Below, one piece after another: positions 1 through 8,265 of a DNA stretch of 64,000 nucleotides. Within the stretch, counting starts at the first letter, position 1. Each line of letters starts with the position of its first letter. The notes under the pieces were generated by a model. The model searched no databases. It saw only the letters and a list, made by a program, of their open reading frames with translations, and had not been told where the DNA came from. Origin of the DNA: Mycobacterium hubeiense (GTDB lineage: Bacteria; Actinomycetota; Actinomycetes; Mycobacteriales; Mycobacteriaceae); assembly GCF_002838065.1 (NCBI RefSeq), contig NZ_PIZU01000002.1:124001-188000 (forward strand), written 5' to 3'. A program made the translations under genes and the position numbers.

Positions 1-580
1 CGCCGTAGTGCAGGATGCTCGGACGCGCGTCGTAGGGAACGCCGAGGATGTCGCCGATGATCGCGACGGGCAGCTGCGAGCAGTACCGCTCGACCACGTC
101 GACGACGGTGTCGCCCTCGATGTCGTCGAGCAGTTCGTTGGCGGTTTTCTCGACCCCATCCCGTAGCTTCGCCACCGCGCGCGGGGTGAACACCGACGAC
201 ACCAGCTTGCGGTAGCGGGTGTGGTCGGGCGGGTCGACGGCCAGCAGCGACGGCGGTTCGATCGGGTGCAGCAGCCCGGTGTCGGTTTTCTCGACGACCC
301 AGCGCAGCGGCCGGGGCAGCCCGTCACCGCCCGCAGAGGTGACGAGGAAGTCATCGGAGCGCAGCAATTCGGCCGCGACGGCGTGGTCGAACGTCAGCAG
401 GCCCAGCATGCTGCGGATCATCGGGCCGCGGCCGCGCAGCTCATCGGCGAAGGCGGCCTGGTTGTCCTTCACCGTCGGGTCGGCGATCAGGCGTGCCTGC
501 GGGTCGCCGCGACGGGCTCCGTACGCCGCGAGGCCGCGAACCACTCCGTGCAGGGCCAGCCAACGGATGCGTTGCCTCAT
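1..580 (-). CDS. Cytochrome P450, N-terminal part (runs off the window)
   Basis: The minus frame opens at an ATG at 578-580 and reads without a stop to the window edge (about 193 codons). The visible part has the P450 N-terminal and C-helix region: a DPPDHTRYRKLVSSVFTPRAV-like stretch at about residues 120-140 is the typical mycobacterial CYP sequence in which the Arg/His residues contact haem propionates. The I-helix, ExxR and the haem-Cys loop lie outside the window, so substrate and CYP family cannot be assigned. A soluble haem monooxygenase needing ferredoxin partners is expected. It is transcribed away from udgA. Confidence 0.85.
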   Translation of the reverse strand, partial: MRQRIRWLALHGVVRGLAAYGARRGDPQARLIADPTVKDNQAAFADELRGRGPMIRSMLGLLTFDHAVAAELLRSDDFLVTSAGGDGLPRPLRWVVEKTDTGLLHPIEPPSLLAVDPPDHTRYRKLVSSVFTPRAVAKLRDGVEKTANELLDDIEGDTVVDVVERYCSQLPVAIIGDILGVPYDARPSILHYG

Positions 581-618
581 GTTTTGAGCGTACGACCGCG
601 CCCGCTGTTCTACAAGTG

Positions 619-1938
619 TCAAACAGTGGCCCGGCCGAGCGCGTACACCCGCCAGCCGGCGTCGTGCCACCGCGCGGCGTCGAGGCAATTGCGGCCGTCG
701 ACAACGACTTTGGCGCGCACGGTGTCGGCCAGCTCGGCGGGATCCAGCTCGACGAACTCGCGCCATTCGGTGAGCACCAGCACCGCGTCGGCCCGCTCGC
801 AGGCCTCGACGACCGACGTCGAGTAGTTCAGCGTCGGGAAGAGTTTTTGGGAGTTCTCCAGCGCCTTGGGGTCGTAGACGTTGACGGTCGCCCCGTTGAG
901 CTGCAGCATGCCGGCCACGTTGAGCGCGGGCGAGTCACGCACATCGTCGGACTCGGGTTTGAAGGCCGCGCCCAGCACGGCGATGTTGGCGCCCAGCAGC
1001 GAGCCGCCGCACGCCTTGGTGGCCAGTTCGACCATCCGGGTGCGACGGCGCATGTTGATGCTGTCGACCTCGCGCAGGAATGTCAGCGCATGGTTGGCGC
1101 CGAGCTCGCCGGCGCGCGCCATGAACGCGCGGATGTCCTTGGGCAGGCAGCCGCCGCCGAAGCCGAGGCCGGCGTTGAGGAAGCGACGGCCGATGCGGGG
1201 GTCGTAGCCCAGCGCGTCGGCAAGCAGGGTGACGTCGGCGTCGACGGCCTCGCACACCTCCGATATCGCGTTGATGAACGAGATCTTGGTGGCCAGAAAG
1301 GCATTCGCGGACACCTTGACCAGCTCGGCGGTCTGCAGATCGGTGACCAGGAACGGCACACCTTGATCGAGCAGCGGGGCATAGAGTTCGCGGACGGCTG
1401 CTTCGGCGCGTGTCGAATCTCGTTGCACGCCAAGGACGATGCGGTCGGGGTGCAGGGTGTCGTGGACGGCGAAGCCTTCGCGCAGGAATTCGGGGTTCCA
1501 GGCGATTTCGACGTCGTGGGACGCTAGCTTGCGCGCCCGCTCAGCGAGTTCGGCGGCGGTGCCGACGGGCACGGTGGACTTGCCGACGATGATTGCAGAG
1601 CGCTTCAGCCGCGGGACGAGCGTGTCGATGACGGCGTGCACGTGGCGAAGGTCGGCGCCGTAATCGCCCTTCTTCTGGGGGGTTCCGACGCCGAGGAAGT
1701 GCACATCGGCGTGCTCGGCGGCGTCGTCGTAGTCGGTGGTGAAGCGCAGCCGGCCCGCAGAGAGGTTGCCGTTGAGGACTTTTCGCAGCCCCGGCTCGTA
1801 GAACGGGATGTCACCCGCCGCGAGCTTGGCCACCTTGCCGGGGTCGATGTCGACGCCGACTACCTCGTGGCCCAGTTCGGCCATGCCGGCGGCGTGGGTT
1901 GCGCCGAGGTAGCCGGTGCCGAATACGGTGCATCGCAT
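619..1938 (-). CDS. udgA: UDP-glucose 6-dehydrogenase
   Basis: 439 aa. Oxidises UDP-glucose to UDP-glucuronate with 2 NAD+ for envelope glycan precursors. The N-terminal Rossmann motif GTGYLGATHAAGMAELGHEV (residues 8-27) binds NAD. A GKSTVPVGTA segment follows, and the catalytic thiol lies in GFGGGCLPKDIRAF near residue 262. The C-terminal UDP-binding half has AFKPESDDVRDSPA. The length is normal for the family. The position beside dcd and tRNA-Gly matches M. tuberculosis udgA (Rv0322). It sits downstream of the csp gene, separated by a strong terminator, so it is probably transcribed separately. Confidence 0.93.
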   Translation of the reverse strand: MRCTVFGTGYLGATHAAGMAELGHEVVGVDIDPGKVAKLAAGDIPFYEPGLRKVLNGNLSAGRLRFTTDYDDAAEHADVHFLGVGTPQKKGDYGADLRHVHAVIDTLVPRLKRSAIIVGKSTVPVGTAAELAERARKLASHDVEIAWNPEFLREGFAVHDTLHPDRIVLGVQRDSTRAEAAVRELYAPLLDQGVPFLVTDLQTAELVKVSANAFLATKISFINAISEVCEAVDADVTLLADALGYDPRIGRRFLNAGLGFGGGCLPKDIRAFMARAGELGANHALTFLREVDSINMRRRTRMVELATKACGGSLLGANIAVLGAAFKPESDDVRDSPALNVAGMLQLNGATVNVYDPKALENSQKLFPTLNYSTSVVEACERADAVLVLTEWREFVELDPAELADTVRAKVVVDGRNCLDAARWHDAGWRVYALGRATV

Positions 1939-2014
1939 ACTGCCTCTATAGGCAGGCGGAATGAGCTAACCGCTACGCGACACTGAGCGCCAGACCAACG
2001 GCAGATGAACCACA

Positions 2015-2048
2015 AACGCCCCATCAATCCGAAGATTGATGGGGCGTT
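2015..2048 (-). terminator. Intrinsic terminator of the csp gene, UUCG tetraloop
   Basis: Perfect 15-bp inverted repeat (2015-2029 with 2034-2048) around a 4-nt loop. Read on the minus strand the loop is TTCG closed by a C-G pair, i.e. the very stable cUUCGg tetraloop, followed by GTTTGTGGTT. It starts 13 bp after the csp stop codon and 76 bp before the udgA start. Confidence 0.85.
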
Positions 2049-2061
2049 GCGAGAGTCTGGG

Positions 2062-2265
2062 TTAGACGACCGTTACGCCGGTTGCCTGCGGACCCTTGGC
2101 TCCTTGCTCGACCTCGAACTGAACCCGCTGGTTCTCTTCGAGAGAGCGGTAGCCGCTCCCGCCGATTTCGGAGTAGTGGACGAACACGTCTTCCGCGCCG
2201 CCGTCAGGAGCGATAAAGCCAAAGCCCTTGTCGCTGTTGAACCACTTCACAGTTCCCTGTGTCAT
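2062..2265 (-). CDS. Cold-shock domain protein (CspA-like RNA chaperone)
   Basis: 67 aa, the standard size of a bacterial single cold-shock domain. It begins [10 protein letters not shown] and carries RNP1 (KGFGFI) and RNP2 (VFVHYS), the aromatic single-stranded nucleic-acid-binding motifs. An upstream in-frame ATG would add six residues (MREVIC), but the start at 2265 gives the canonical family N-terminus. The upstream minus-strand region is AT-rich and leader-like, as is common for csp genes. It ends in a textbook terminator. The product is a cytosolic RNA chaperone. It is monocistronic. Confidence 0.93.
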   Translation of the reverse strand: MTQGTVKWFNSDKGFGFIAPDGGAEDVFVHYSEIGGSGYRSLEENQRVQFEVEQGAKGPQATGVTVV

Positions 2266-2371
2266 ACAAATAACTTCTCTCATTTTCAGTGGATGTCAGG
2301 AAAACATCCACGTCAACCATATCACGGTCGAATTTTTTTCAATCTCGCCCGTGGGGCCGCACCCTGGCCCC

Positions 2372-2468
2372 TCGAGTGTGCGGCCACCGCGTCGAGTGTG
2401 AACCCACGACGCCATACGCCGACAAATCCCGCGGTCAGTGCACACTCGACGCGGTCAGTGCACACTCG
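2372..2468. repeat. 97-bp intergenic element with doubled inverted arms, copy 1
   Basis: Two CGAGTGTG motifs on the left (2373-2380 and 2393-2400) face two CACACTCG motifs on the right (2441-2448 and 2461-2468), around a central ACAAATCCCGC block. The right arm is a 20-bp tandem repeat (GCGGTCAGTGCACACTCGAC unit). It aligns without gaps to 54324-54420 in the same orientation, about 71 of 97 identical positions by hand count. It lies between the csp gene and a convergent-side intergenic space and is not coding. Confidence 0.75.
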
Positions 2469-2546
2469 ACGAGCTGCCCGGCGAAACCGACGCAATGGTT
2501 GCGAAATGCCTTACGAGAGCGACCATTTCGTCGATCTCGCGACGGG

Positions 2547-4178
2547 CTAATTCTCGCAGAACACCAGGAAGCAGTTGCCTCCGCCCGAGCCGCCGCGCGA
2601 ACCACCGCGGTCGTAGTCACCTGAGCCTGAGCCTGAACCCGATCGCGGCCATTCGCTATCCGAACCCGAGCCGCTACCCGAGCCCGGGTACTGCGGGCCC
2701 TGCGGATAATCCGGATAGTCGGGCCGCTGGGGGTACTGCGGGTACTCCGGCTCGTCGGGCTCCTGCCACGGCGGAGTCCACGGCGGGCGGGCCGGCGGAT
2801 CATCGTCCTGCCACGGCGGCCGGAAGATCGGCGGCTGCGGCCGCGGCGCCACGATGACCGGCGGCGGGTAGTACGGCCGCGGCTGGTACACCCCCGGCGG
2901 GGTGAAGATCGGCGCGGGTGCCGGCTGCACCTGGACCGGCGGGGCCGGCGGCGGTGCCGCCGGAGCGGGCGCGGGAGCAGGCGGAGGCGCGGCGGGCGGA
3001 GGCGCGGGAGCGGGCGCCTTCGGCGCAGGTGCCGGTGCCTGCTCGACGTAGACGGTGCGCGGCGGCGCGGCGGGCGCTTGCTGCACCACCGGGATGGGCG
3101 CCTTGATGGTCTCAGGCGGTGGCGCCGCGGGCGGCGGTGCGACCGGTGCCGCTTCTCGCACCGGCGGCAGCGGGGCGGGCGCCTCGGAGCTCGGCACGAT
3201 TGCGGCCTCGCCTGGGGCCGGCCGCTGGTCGACCGTCGGCCGGATGCTCACCGCGAGCGAAATCACAAGAGCCACAACGCCTACCACGAAGATCGACGTG
3301 AGTGCGCTGCCGACGAGCAGGAACGGCTTGCTGCCCTCGTCGATCGGCTCTTCGTCGGTGACCGGATCGAAGTCGGCCACCGGCTCGGCACCGACGGGCG
3401 CCAACTGGGTGGCCGCGCCGGCCAGCCCGGCGTAGGCACTGCCCGCGGTGGTCCCGTCGTCGGGATCCAGCGAGTAAGCCAGGCCGACGGTGGTGGCCTC
3501 GAGCGCCGGGGCATTCGCCGAAGCCAAAGCGGCGCCGCGGGCCAACGCGAGTTCGGGCTCCTCGGGCGCACTCACCGGCAGCGACACGAGGTGCTCGAGG
3601 TGCGCTTTGACGGAGCTGACGTCGACGCCCGAGCCGACGATGAACATGCACTGCGGTCGCGGTTCCTGCGCGTCGACGGCCGCGGCCATCTCGGTGAGGA
3701 CGGCCATCGCGTCCTCGCTGTGCAGCGTGCGGCTGAGCACCTTGACGACCGACCCGTCGTCGGTCTGAACCACCGACAGCGTCGCGGTGTCGCGGTCGAT
3801 GAACAGCAGCGCGGTGGTGTCGTAACCGACCGCGCGTCCGACCGCCTGGGCCAGGGCCGCGGCGGCGTGGGTTTCCGAAACGAGCATCACATCGTCGATG
3901 CCGCGGGCGGCCAGCGCGTCGCGCAGCTGCGACGCCTCGGTGTGATCACTCCATGTGACGCCGATGGACTTCAGATAGTGTCCGCCCGCCTCGGCGGACT
4001 CCTTGGTGCCGAGCACGGCGGCGATGACTTGTTCGGCCGCGCTCGACGTTGCCGAGCCCTCGACTGCAGAGATGTCGAAGACATCATGATCGACCGTGAC
4101 ACCGTCGGCTTTTTCGCCTTCGACCAGCACCATCCGGACCGTCGTAGGTGTCATCGACACACCTAATACGATCTCCAC
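2547..4178 (-). CDS. Proline-rich membrane protein with an N-terminal DUF7159-like domain
   Basis: 543 aa from GTG 4178, chosen because GGAGG lies 4 nt upstream and the product then begins VEIVLGVSMTP, the usual start of this mycobacterial family; a TTG 69 nt upstream is less likely. The first 260 residues resemble an actin/Hsp70-like (ASKHA) fold. One membrane segment follows at about 285-310 (FVVGVVALVISLAVSI). Then comes a roughly 200-residue Pro/Ala-rich region presumably outside the membrane, and a Gly/Ser-Gly tail ending CFLVFCEN. No catalytic function can be assigned. It resembles the Hsp70-like protein at 16497-18239 in layout. Confidence 0.75.
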   Translation of the reverse strand: MEIVLGVSMTPTTVRMVLVEGEKADGVTVDHDVFDISAVEGSATSSAAEQVIAAVLGTKESAEAGGHYLKSIGVTWSDHTEASQLRDALAARGIDDVMLVSETHAAAALAQAVGRAVGYDTTALLFIDRDTATLSVVQTDDGSVVKVLSRTLHSEDAMAVLTEMAAAVDAQEPRPQCMFIVGSGVDVSSVKAHLEHLVSLPVSAPEEPELALARGAALASANAPALEATTVGLAYSLDPDDGTTAGSAYAGLAGAATQLAPVGAEPVADFDPVTDEEPIDEGSKPFLLVGSALTSIFVVGVVALVISLAVSIRPTVDQRPAPGEAAIVPSSEAPAPLPPVREAAPVAPPPAAPPPETIKAPIPVVQQAPAAPPRTVYVEQAPAPAPKAPAPAPPPAAPPPAPAPAPAAPPPAPPVQVQPAPAPIFTPPGVYQPRPYYPPPVIVAPRPQPPIFRPPWQDDDPPARPPWTPPWQEPDEPEYPQYPQRPDYPDYPQGPQYPGSGSGSGSDSEWPRSGSGSGSGDYDRGGSRGGSGGGNCFLVFCEN

Positions 4179-4380
4179 CGATCCTCCAATTGAGTTTGCT
4201 ACGCTGCCTAGCCCGTCCTTGCACACCCATCTCGCACAAGCCAACAACTAGTACTTCATCGTCGCAACCAGCTCCGTCGTTACAAACGACGGCATTAGCT
4301 GATGGCTTCCGTCTTTAGACCCTACTCGGATAGACGGACAATCGCGCCGGCCAGTTCAATATCCAACGGGCTCTGCGGGA

Positions 4381-5694
<1,314 letters not shown>

Positions 5695-5737
5695 TTCGGG
5701 CTCCCTCCAGGATCGGAGACGAGCATGTCGGCCGTGC

Positions 5738-5764
5738 GTTTCGGGGATGTTTCGGCGGCGTTAC
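5738..5764 (-). promoter_or_regulatory. GlnR-type operator upstream of amt
   Basis: On the minus strand the sequence reads GTAAC, 6 nt (GCCGCC), GAAAC, 6 nt (ATCCCC), GAAAC. GTnAC-N6-GaAAC is the mycobacterial GlnR binding consensus. The site ends 44 bp before the amt start, where an activator or repressor site is expected. The third GAAAC gives a possible second overlapping half-site pair. Confidence 0.75.
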
Positions 5765-5791
5765 CGAATGCTCACCGCGCTGTCGTCGCGC

Positions 5792-6361
5792 CTAGGACTT
5801 GAGGAAGTTCTGGTACGAGCGCGACGGCGTCGGCCCGCGCTGGCCCTGGTATTTCGAGCCGGCCTTGGCGCTGCCGTAGGGATGCTCGGCGGGGCTGGTC
5901 AGCCGCAGCAGGCAGAGTTGGCCGATCTTCATGCCGGGCCACAGCGTGATGGGCAGGTTGGCGACGTTGGACAGCTCGAGGGTGATGTGGCCGGAAAAGC
6001 CGGGGTCGATGAAGCCGGCCGTCGAGTGGGTCAGCAGGCCGAGGCGGCCCAGCGACGACTTGCCTTCGAGGCGGCCGGCGAGGTCGTCGGGCAGGGTGCA
6101 CAGTTCCAGCGTCGAGCCGAGCACGAATTCGCCGGGATGCAGCACGAACGGCTCGCCCGGATCGGGCTGGACGAGGCTGGTGAGCTCGTCCTGCTGAATG
6201 CTCGGGTCGATGTGGGTGTAGCGGGTGTTGTTGAAGACGCGGAACAGGTTGTCCAGGCGGACGTCGACGCTCGATGGCTGAACCAGGCTGTCGTCGAACG
6301 GCTCGATGCGCAGCCGCTCGGCGGCGATTTCAGCCCGGATATCACGATCGGAGAGCAGCAC
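5792..6361 (-). CDS. dcd: dCTP deaminase (dUMP-forming type)
   Basis: 189 aa from GTG 6361, which gives the conserved start [12 protein letters not shown]; a longer frame from 6403 adds 14 unconserved residues. Converts dCTP to dUTP; the M. tuberculosis enzyme is bifunctional and also hydrolyses dUTP to dUMP. The motifs [25 protein letters not shown] and [18 protein letters not shown] (nucleotide-binding and catalytic Glu region) are all intact. The C-terminus [18 protein letters not shown] is the lid that closes on the triphosphate. Divergent from tRNA-Gly, as in M. tuberculosis Rv0321. Confidence 0.95.
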   Translation of the reverse strand: MLLSDRDIRAEIAAERLRIEPFDDSLVQPSSVDVRLDNLFRVFNNTRYTHIDPSIQQDELTSLVQPDPGEPFVLHPGEFVLGSTLELCTLPDDLAGRLEGKSSLGRLGLLTHSTAGFIDPGFSGHITLELSNVANLPITLWPGMKIGQLCLLRLTSPAEHPYGSAKAGSKYQGQRGPTPSRSYQNFLKS

Positions 6362-6419
6362 TCGATGAGAGTATCGGCTGAGGCTGCTAATCTCCGTGAT
6401 CACTGATGCCAGTCAGAAC

Positions 6420-6493
6420 GCCGATGTAGTTCAATGGCAGAACATCAGCTTCCCAAGCTGAATACGCGGGTTCGATTCCCGTCATCGGCTCCA
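6420..6493 (+). tRNA. tRNA-Gly, anticodon CCC
   Basis: 74 nt with encoded CCA. The acceptor stem is GCCGATG with CATCGGC (7 bp, 6420-6426 and 6483-6489), discriminator T. The anticodon arm is TCAGC-TTCCCAA-GCTGA, giving anticodon CCC. The T-arm is GCGGG-TTCGATT-CCCGT. It reads GGG codons. It marks the edge between conserved genes (dcd, udgA) and degenerate DNA on its 3' side. Confidence 0.95.
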
Positions 6494-6503
6494 CTGCACC
6501 GAC

Positions 6504-6734
6504 TTACTTGCAGAGCCCTTCGATTCGCTCGGTCTCGGCCTGCGCCTTCTGCAGCAAGCCAGCTTGGTCTGGCGCGTTGTTGTCGATGCCTGCCAGTGCG
6601 TTCACCGTTACCGTCTGCACATTTCTGAAACACGTTTCAGTGTCGATATCCTGGACGTACACATTCTGTTTCACTGAATAGCGTGAACAGGAACATGACA
6701 GGAGAGGTAGCGCGATAAAATCCCTGTTGACTAG
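6504..6734 (-). pseudogene. Small lipoprotein-like frame with no usable start
   Basis: A 76-codon open frame between TAG at 6735-6737 and TAA at 6504-6506. Its first part reads FIALPLLSCSC, a signal-peptide core with an LLSC lipobox, and the rest (VQDIDTETCFRNVQTVTV and KAQAETERIEGLCK) looks like real protein with paired cysteines. No ATG, GTG or TTG precedes the lipobox in frame; the first is a GTG after it. Either the start was lost (decayed gene) or a rare start is used. It is the first frame downstream of the tRNA-Gly 3' end. Confidence 0.45.
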
Positions 6735-6956
6735 CTATTCAGCTTCGAAGACCGTCGGACCATCGACAGTTCGAACTTTGCCAGTTGTAATATTTTGAAT
6801 ATTACGATCCGTAGTGTTTTTAGCCTCAAAAGGCCCTCGTTCGCGACGGCATGAGCTCGCTGCGCATCTTCGGCTAACCATTTGGTCGGGATCAGAATGA
6901 GCGACTGGCGACCGTCAAACCTGAGAATGCGGGGTTCGGTCCCGGCATTGCTCCGA
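6735..6956. other. AT-richer degenerate stretch downstream of tRNA-Gly
   Basis: No confident gene. The stretch is clearly AT-richer than its neighbours. It contains a perfect palindrome GTAATATT-TTG-AATATTAC (6787-6805). A minus-strand frame reads FDGRQSLILIPTKWLAEDA and onwards to LNS in a protein-like way but has no start of its own. Around 6925-6953 the sequence resembles the 3' half of the tRNA-Gly gene (see findings). It looks like eroded foreign DNA. Confidence 0.4.
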
Positions 6957-7262
6957 TTAATCGATCCGGATGACGTACGTCCCGTCTTCGTCGCGCTCGA
7001 CCTGTCCGCTGTCGGTGTTGACCCAGACCACTGGAGCGTCCTGCGCGCCGAGATAGGCGTTGCGGATAGCCCCGCCCCCGGGCTGCAGGTAGACGTTCCA
7101 CGGCCCTTCCGGACCCGCGAGCGTAGAGAGCGTCGCGACCACTTCTCCATTGGCGCGGCGGACCGCCAGGATGTGCCCGTTCGCCTCTCGCTCGTCCATC
7201 TCGTCGTCTTCGTCAGCCTCGATGGCCCACGCGTCGTCCACAGTCAGCTCGTCGTCATGCAT
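6957..7262 (-). CDS. Small acidic hypothetical protein
   Basis: 101 aa from ATG 7262 (MHDDELTVDDAW); an upstream ATG at 7325 would add 21 residues of less convincing sequence. The first 30 residues are strongly acidic (EADEDDEMDEREANGH). The rest predicts beta strands (ILAVRRANGEVVATL, WNVYLQPGGG, VVWVNTDSG, TYVIRID). No signal peptide, membrane segment or catalytic motif is visible and I do not recognise the family. It is alone on the minus strand between degenerate DNA and the broken AraC gene. Confidence 0.5.
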   Translation of the reverse strand: MHDDELTVDDAWAIEADEDDEMDEREANGHILAVRRANGEVVATLSTLAGPEGPWNVYLQPGGGAIRNAYLGAQDAPVVWVNTDSGQVERDEDGTYVIRID

Positions 7263-7387
7263 GCGCCTCACAGTAGTGGCCTCGGGTGTCCTCCTCGGGT
7301 CGTGAAATGAATCCAAACCGATCATCTCGATCGAATCTTCTCGCTACACTCCCTCGCGATTGACGAAGCCGTCAGAAGGTTCCGCGG

Positions 7388-8221
7388 ATGAGATTGTGGG
7401 ATGGCGAGCGCGCTCTGACCCCGCGCACCGTGCTGCACGAAAAGACCCTCACGACAAGCGGTTTGGCCTTTCGATACCCGACCGAACAAGTGGACGCAGA
7501 GACTGATTGGTGCTGCGTCGATGACACCCTGCACTTCATCTCCGTGCATCGTCGCGCATAGCTGCGATCGATGGAGTTCGAGGTCGACTGGGGCCAATCC
7601 GGCCGGACCCTCCTGAATGCGGGCGACATTTGGGTGATCCCCGCGGGGCAGCGGTGCTCGGCGCTGGTGCGCGGGGACACCATGAGCTACTGCCAGATCG
7701 CCATCCCGGACCGAGCCATCGACACCACGCCGTTGGTTCCCCGGATCAACCATTGGGACCCGCTGATACACCAACTGGTCGAAAAGCTGCACACCGTCGC
7801 ACGGCTGCTCAAAGACTCTGCGGCAGAGACGTTTCGGCTCTTGGTCGCCGACTCGTACTCAGCGGCGCCGCCACGACGTAAGGAGCGTTGTCGTCGCACT
7901 CTCTACGCCGCCACTCGGTCGCTGGTTGTCGCGTACCTCGAGGACGGTCTCGACTCACAGATCACACTGGAATCGCTTGCACGGCTGGCCGATATGTCTG
8001 TCAGCAACTTCATCACGGCGTTTCGCGCGGCCTTTCATACCACCCCGTATCAGTTTCTGCTGGACCGGCGGATCGATCGCGCCAAGACCCTGCTGTTGGC
8101 GACCAAACAATCCATCACCGACATCGGCACCTCCGTCGGGTTCTCGACTCCGAACCACTTCGCCACCGCTTTCAGGCGCCGCGTCGGGGTCTCGCCGCGC
8201 GAATACCGCGCGAGCCGCTGA
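7388..8221 (+). pseudogene. AraC-family regulator interrupted by an in-frame TAG
   Basis: A 278-codon reading frame with one stop at 7559-7561. It starts at ATG 7388 with AGAAGG 8-9 nt upstream. Codons 1-57 and the part after the TAG join into one AraC N-terminal sensor domain (..HFISVHRRA, stop, LRSMEFEVDWG..AGDIWVIPAGQRC). The C-terminal 100 residues carry two HTH motifs (ITLESLARLADMSVSNFITA and SITDIGTSVGFSTPNHFATA) and the ending RRVGVSPREYRAS. Re-initiation at ATG 7571 would give a 216-aa protein lacking the first part of the sensor domain but keeping both HTH motifs. A point mutation is the simplest cause. Confidence 0.75.
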
Positions 8222-8265
8222 GCGCCGGCGACACCGACAGTGCAGGCGACAGCGAGCAACGGCCC

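Noticed and set aside
2372..2468. CRISPR-like direct repeats
   Set aside because: Only two tandem 20-bp units per arm in opposite orientations, with no spacers and no cas genes.
6420..8265. Genomic island integrated at tRNA-Gly with an integrase
   Set aside because: No integrase gene is present and the only att-like copy is degenerate; reported as a weak finding, not as an island.
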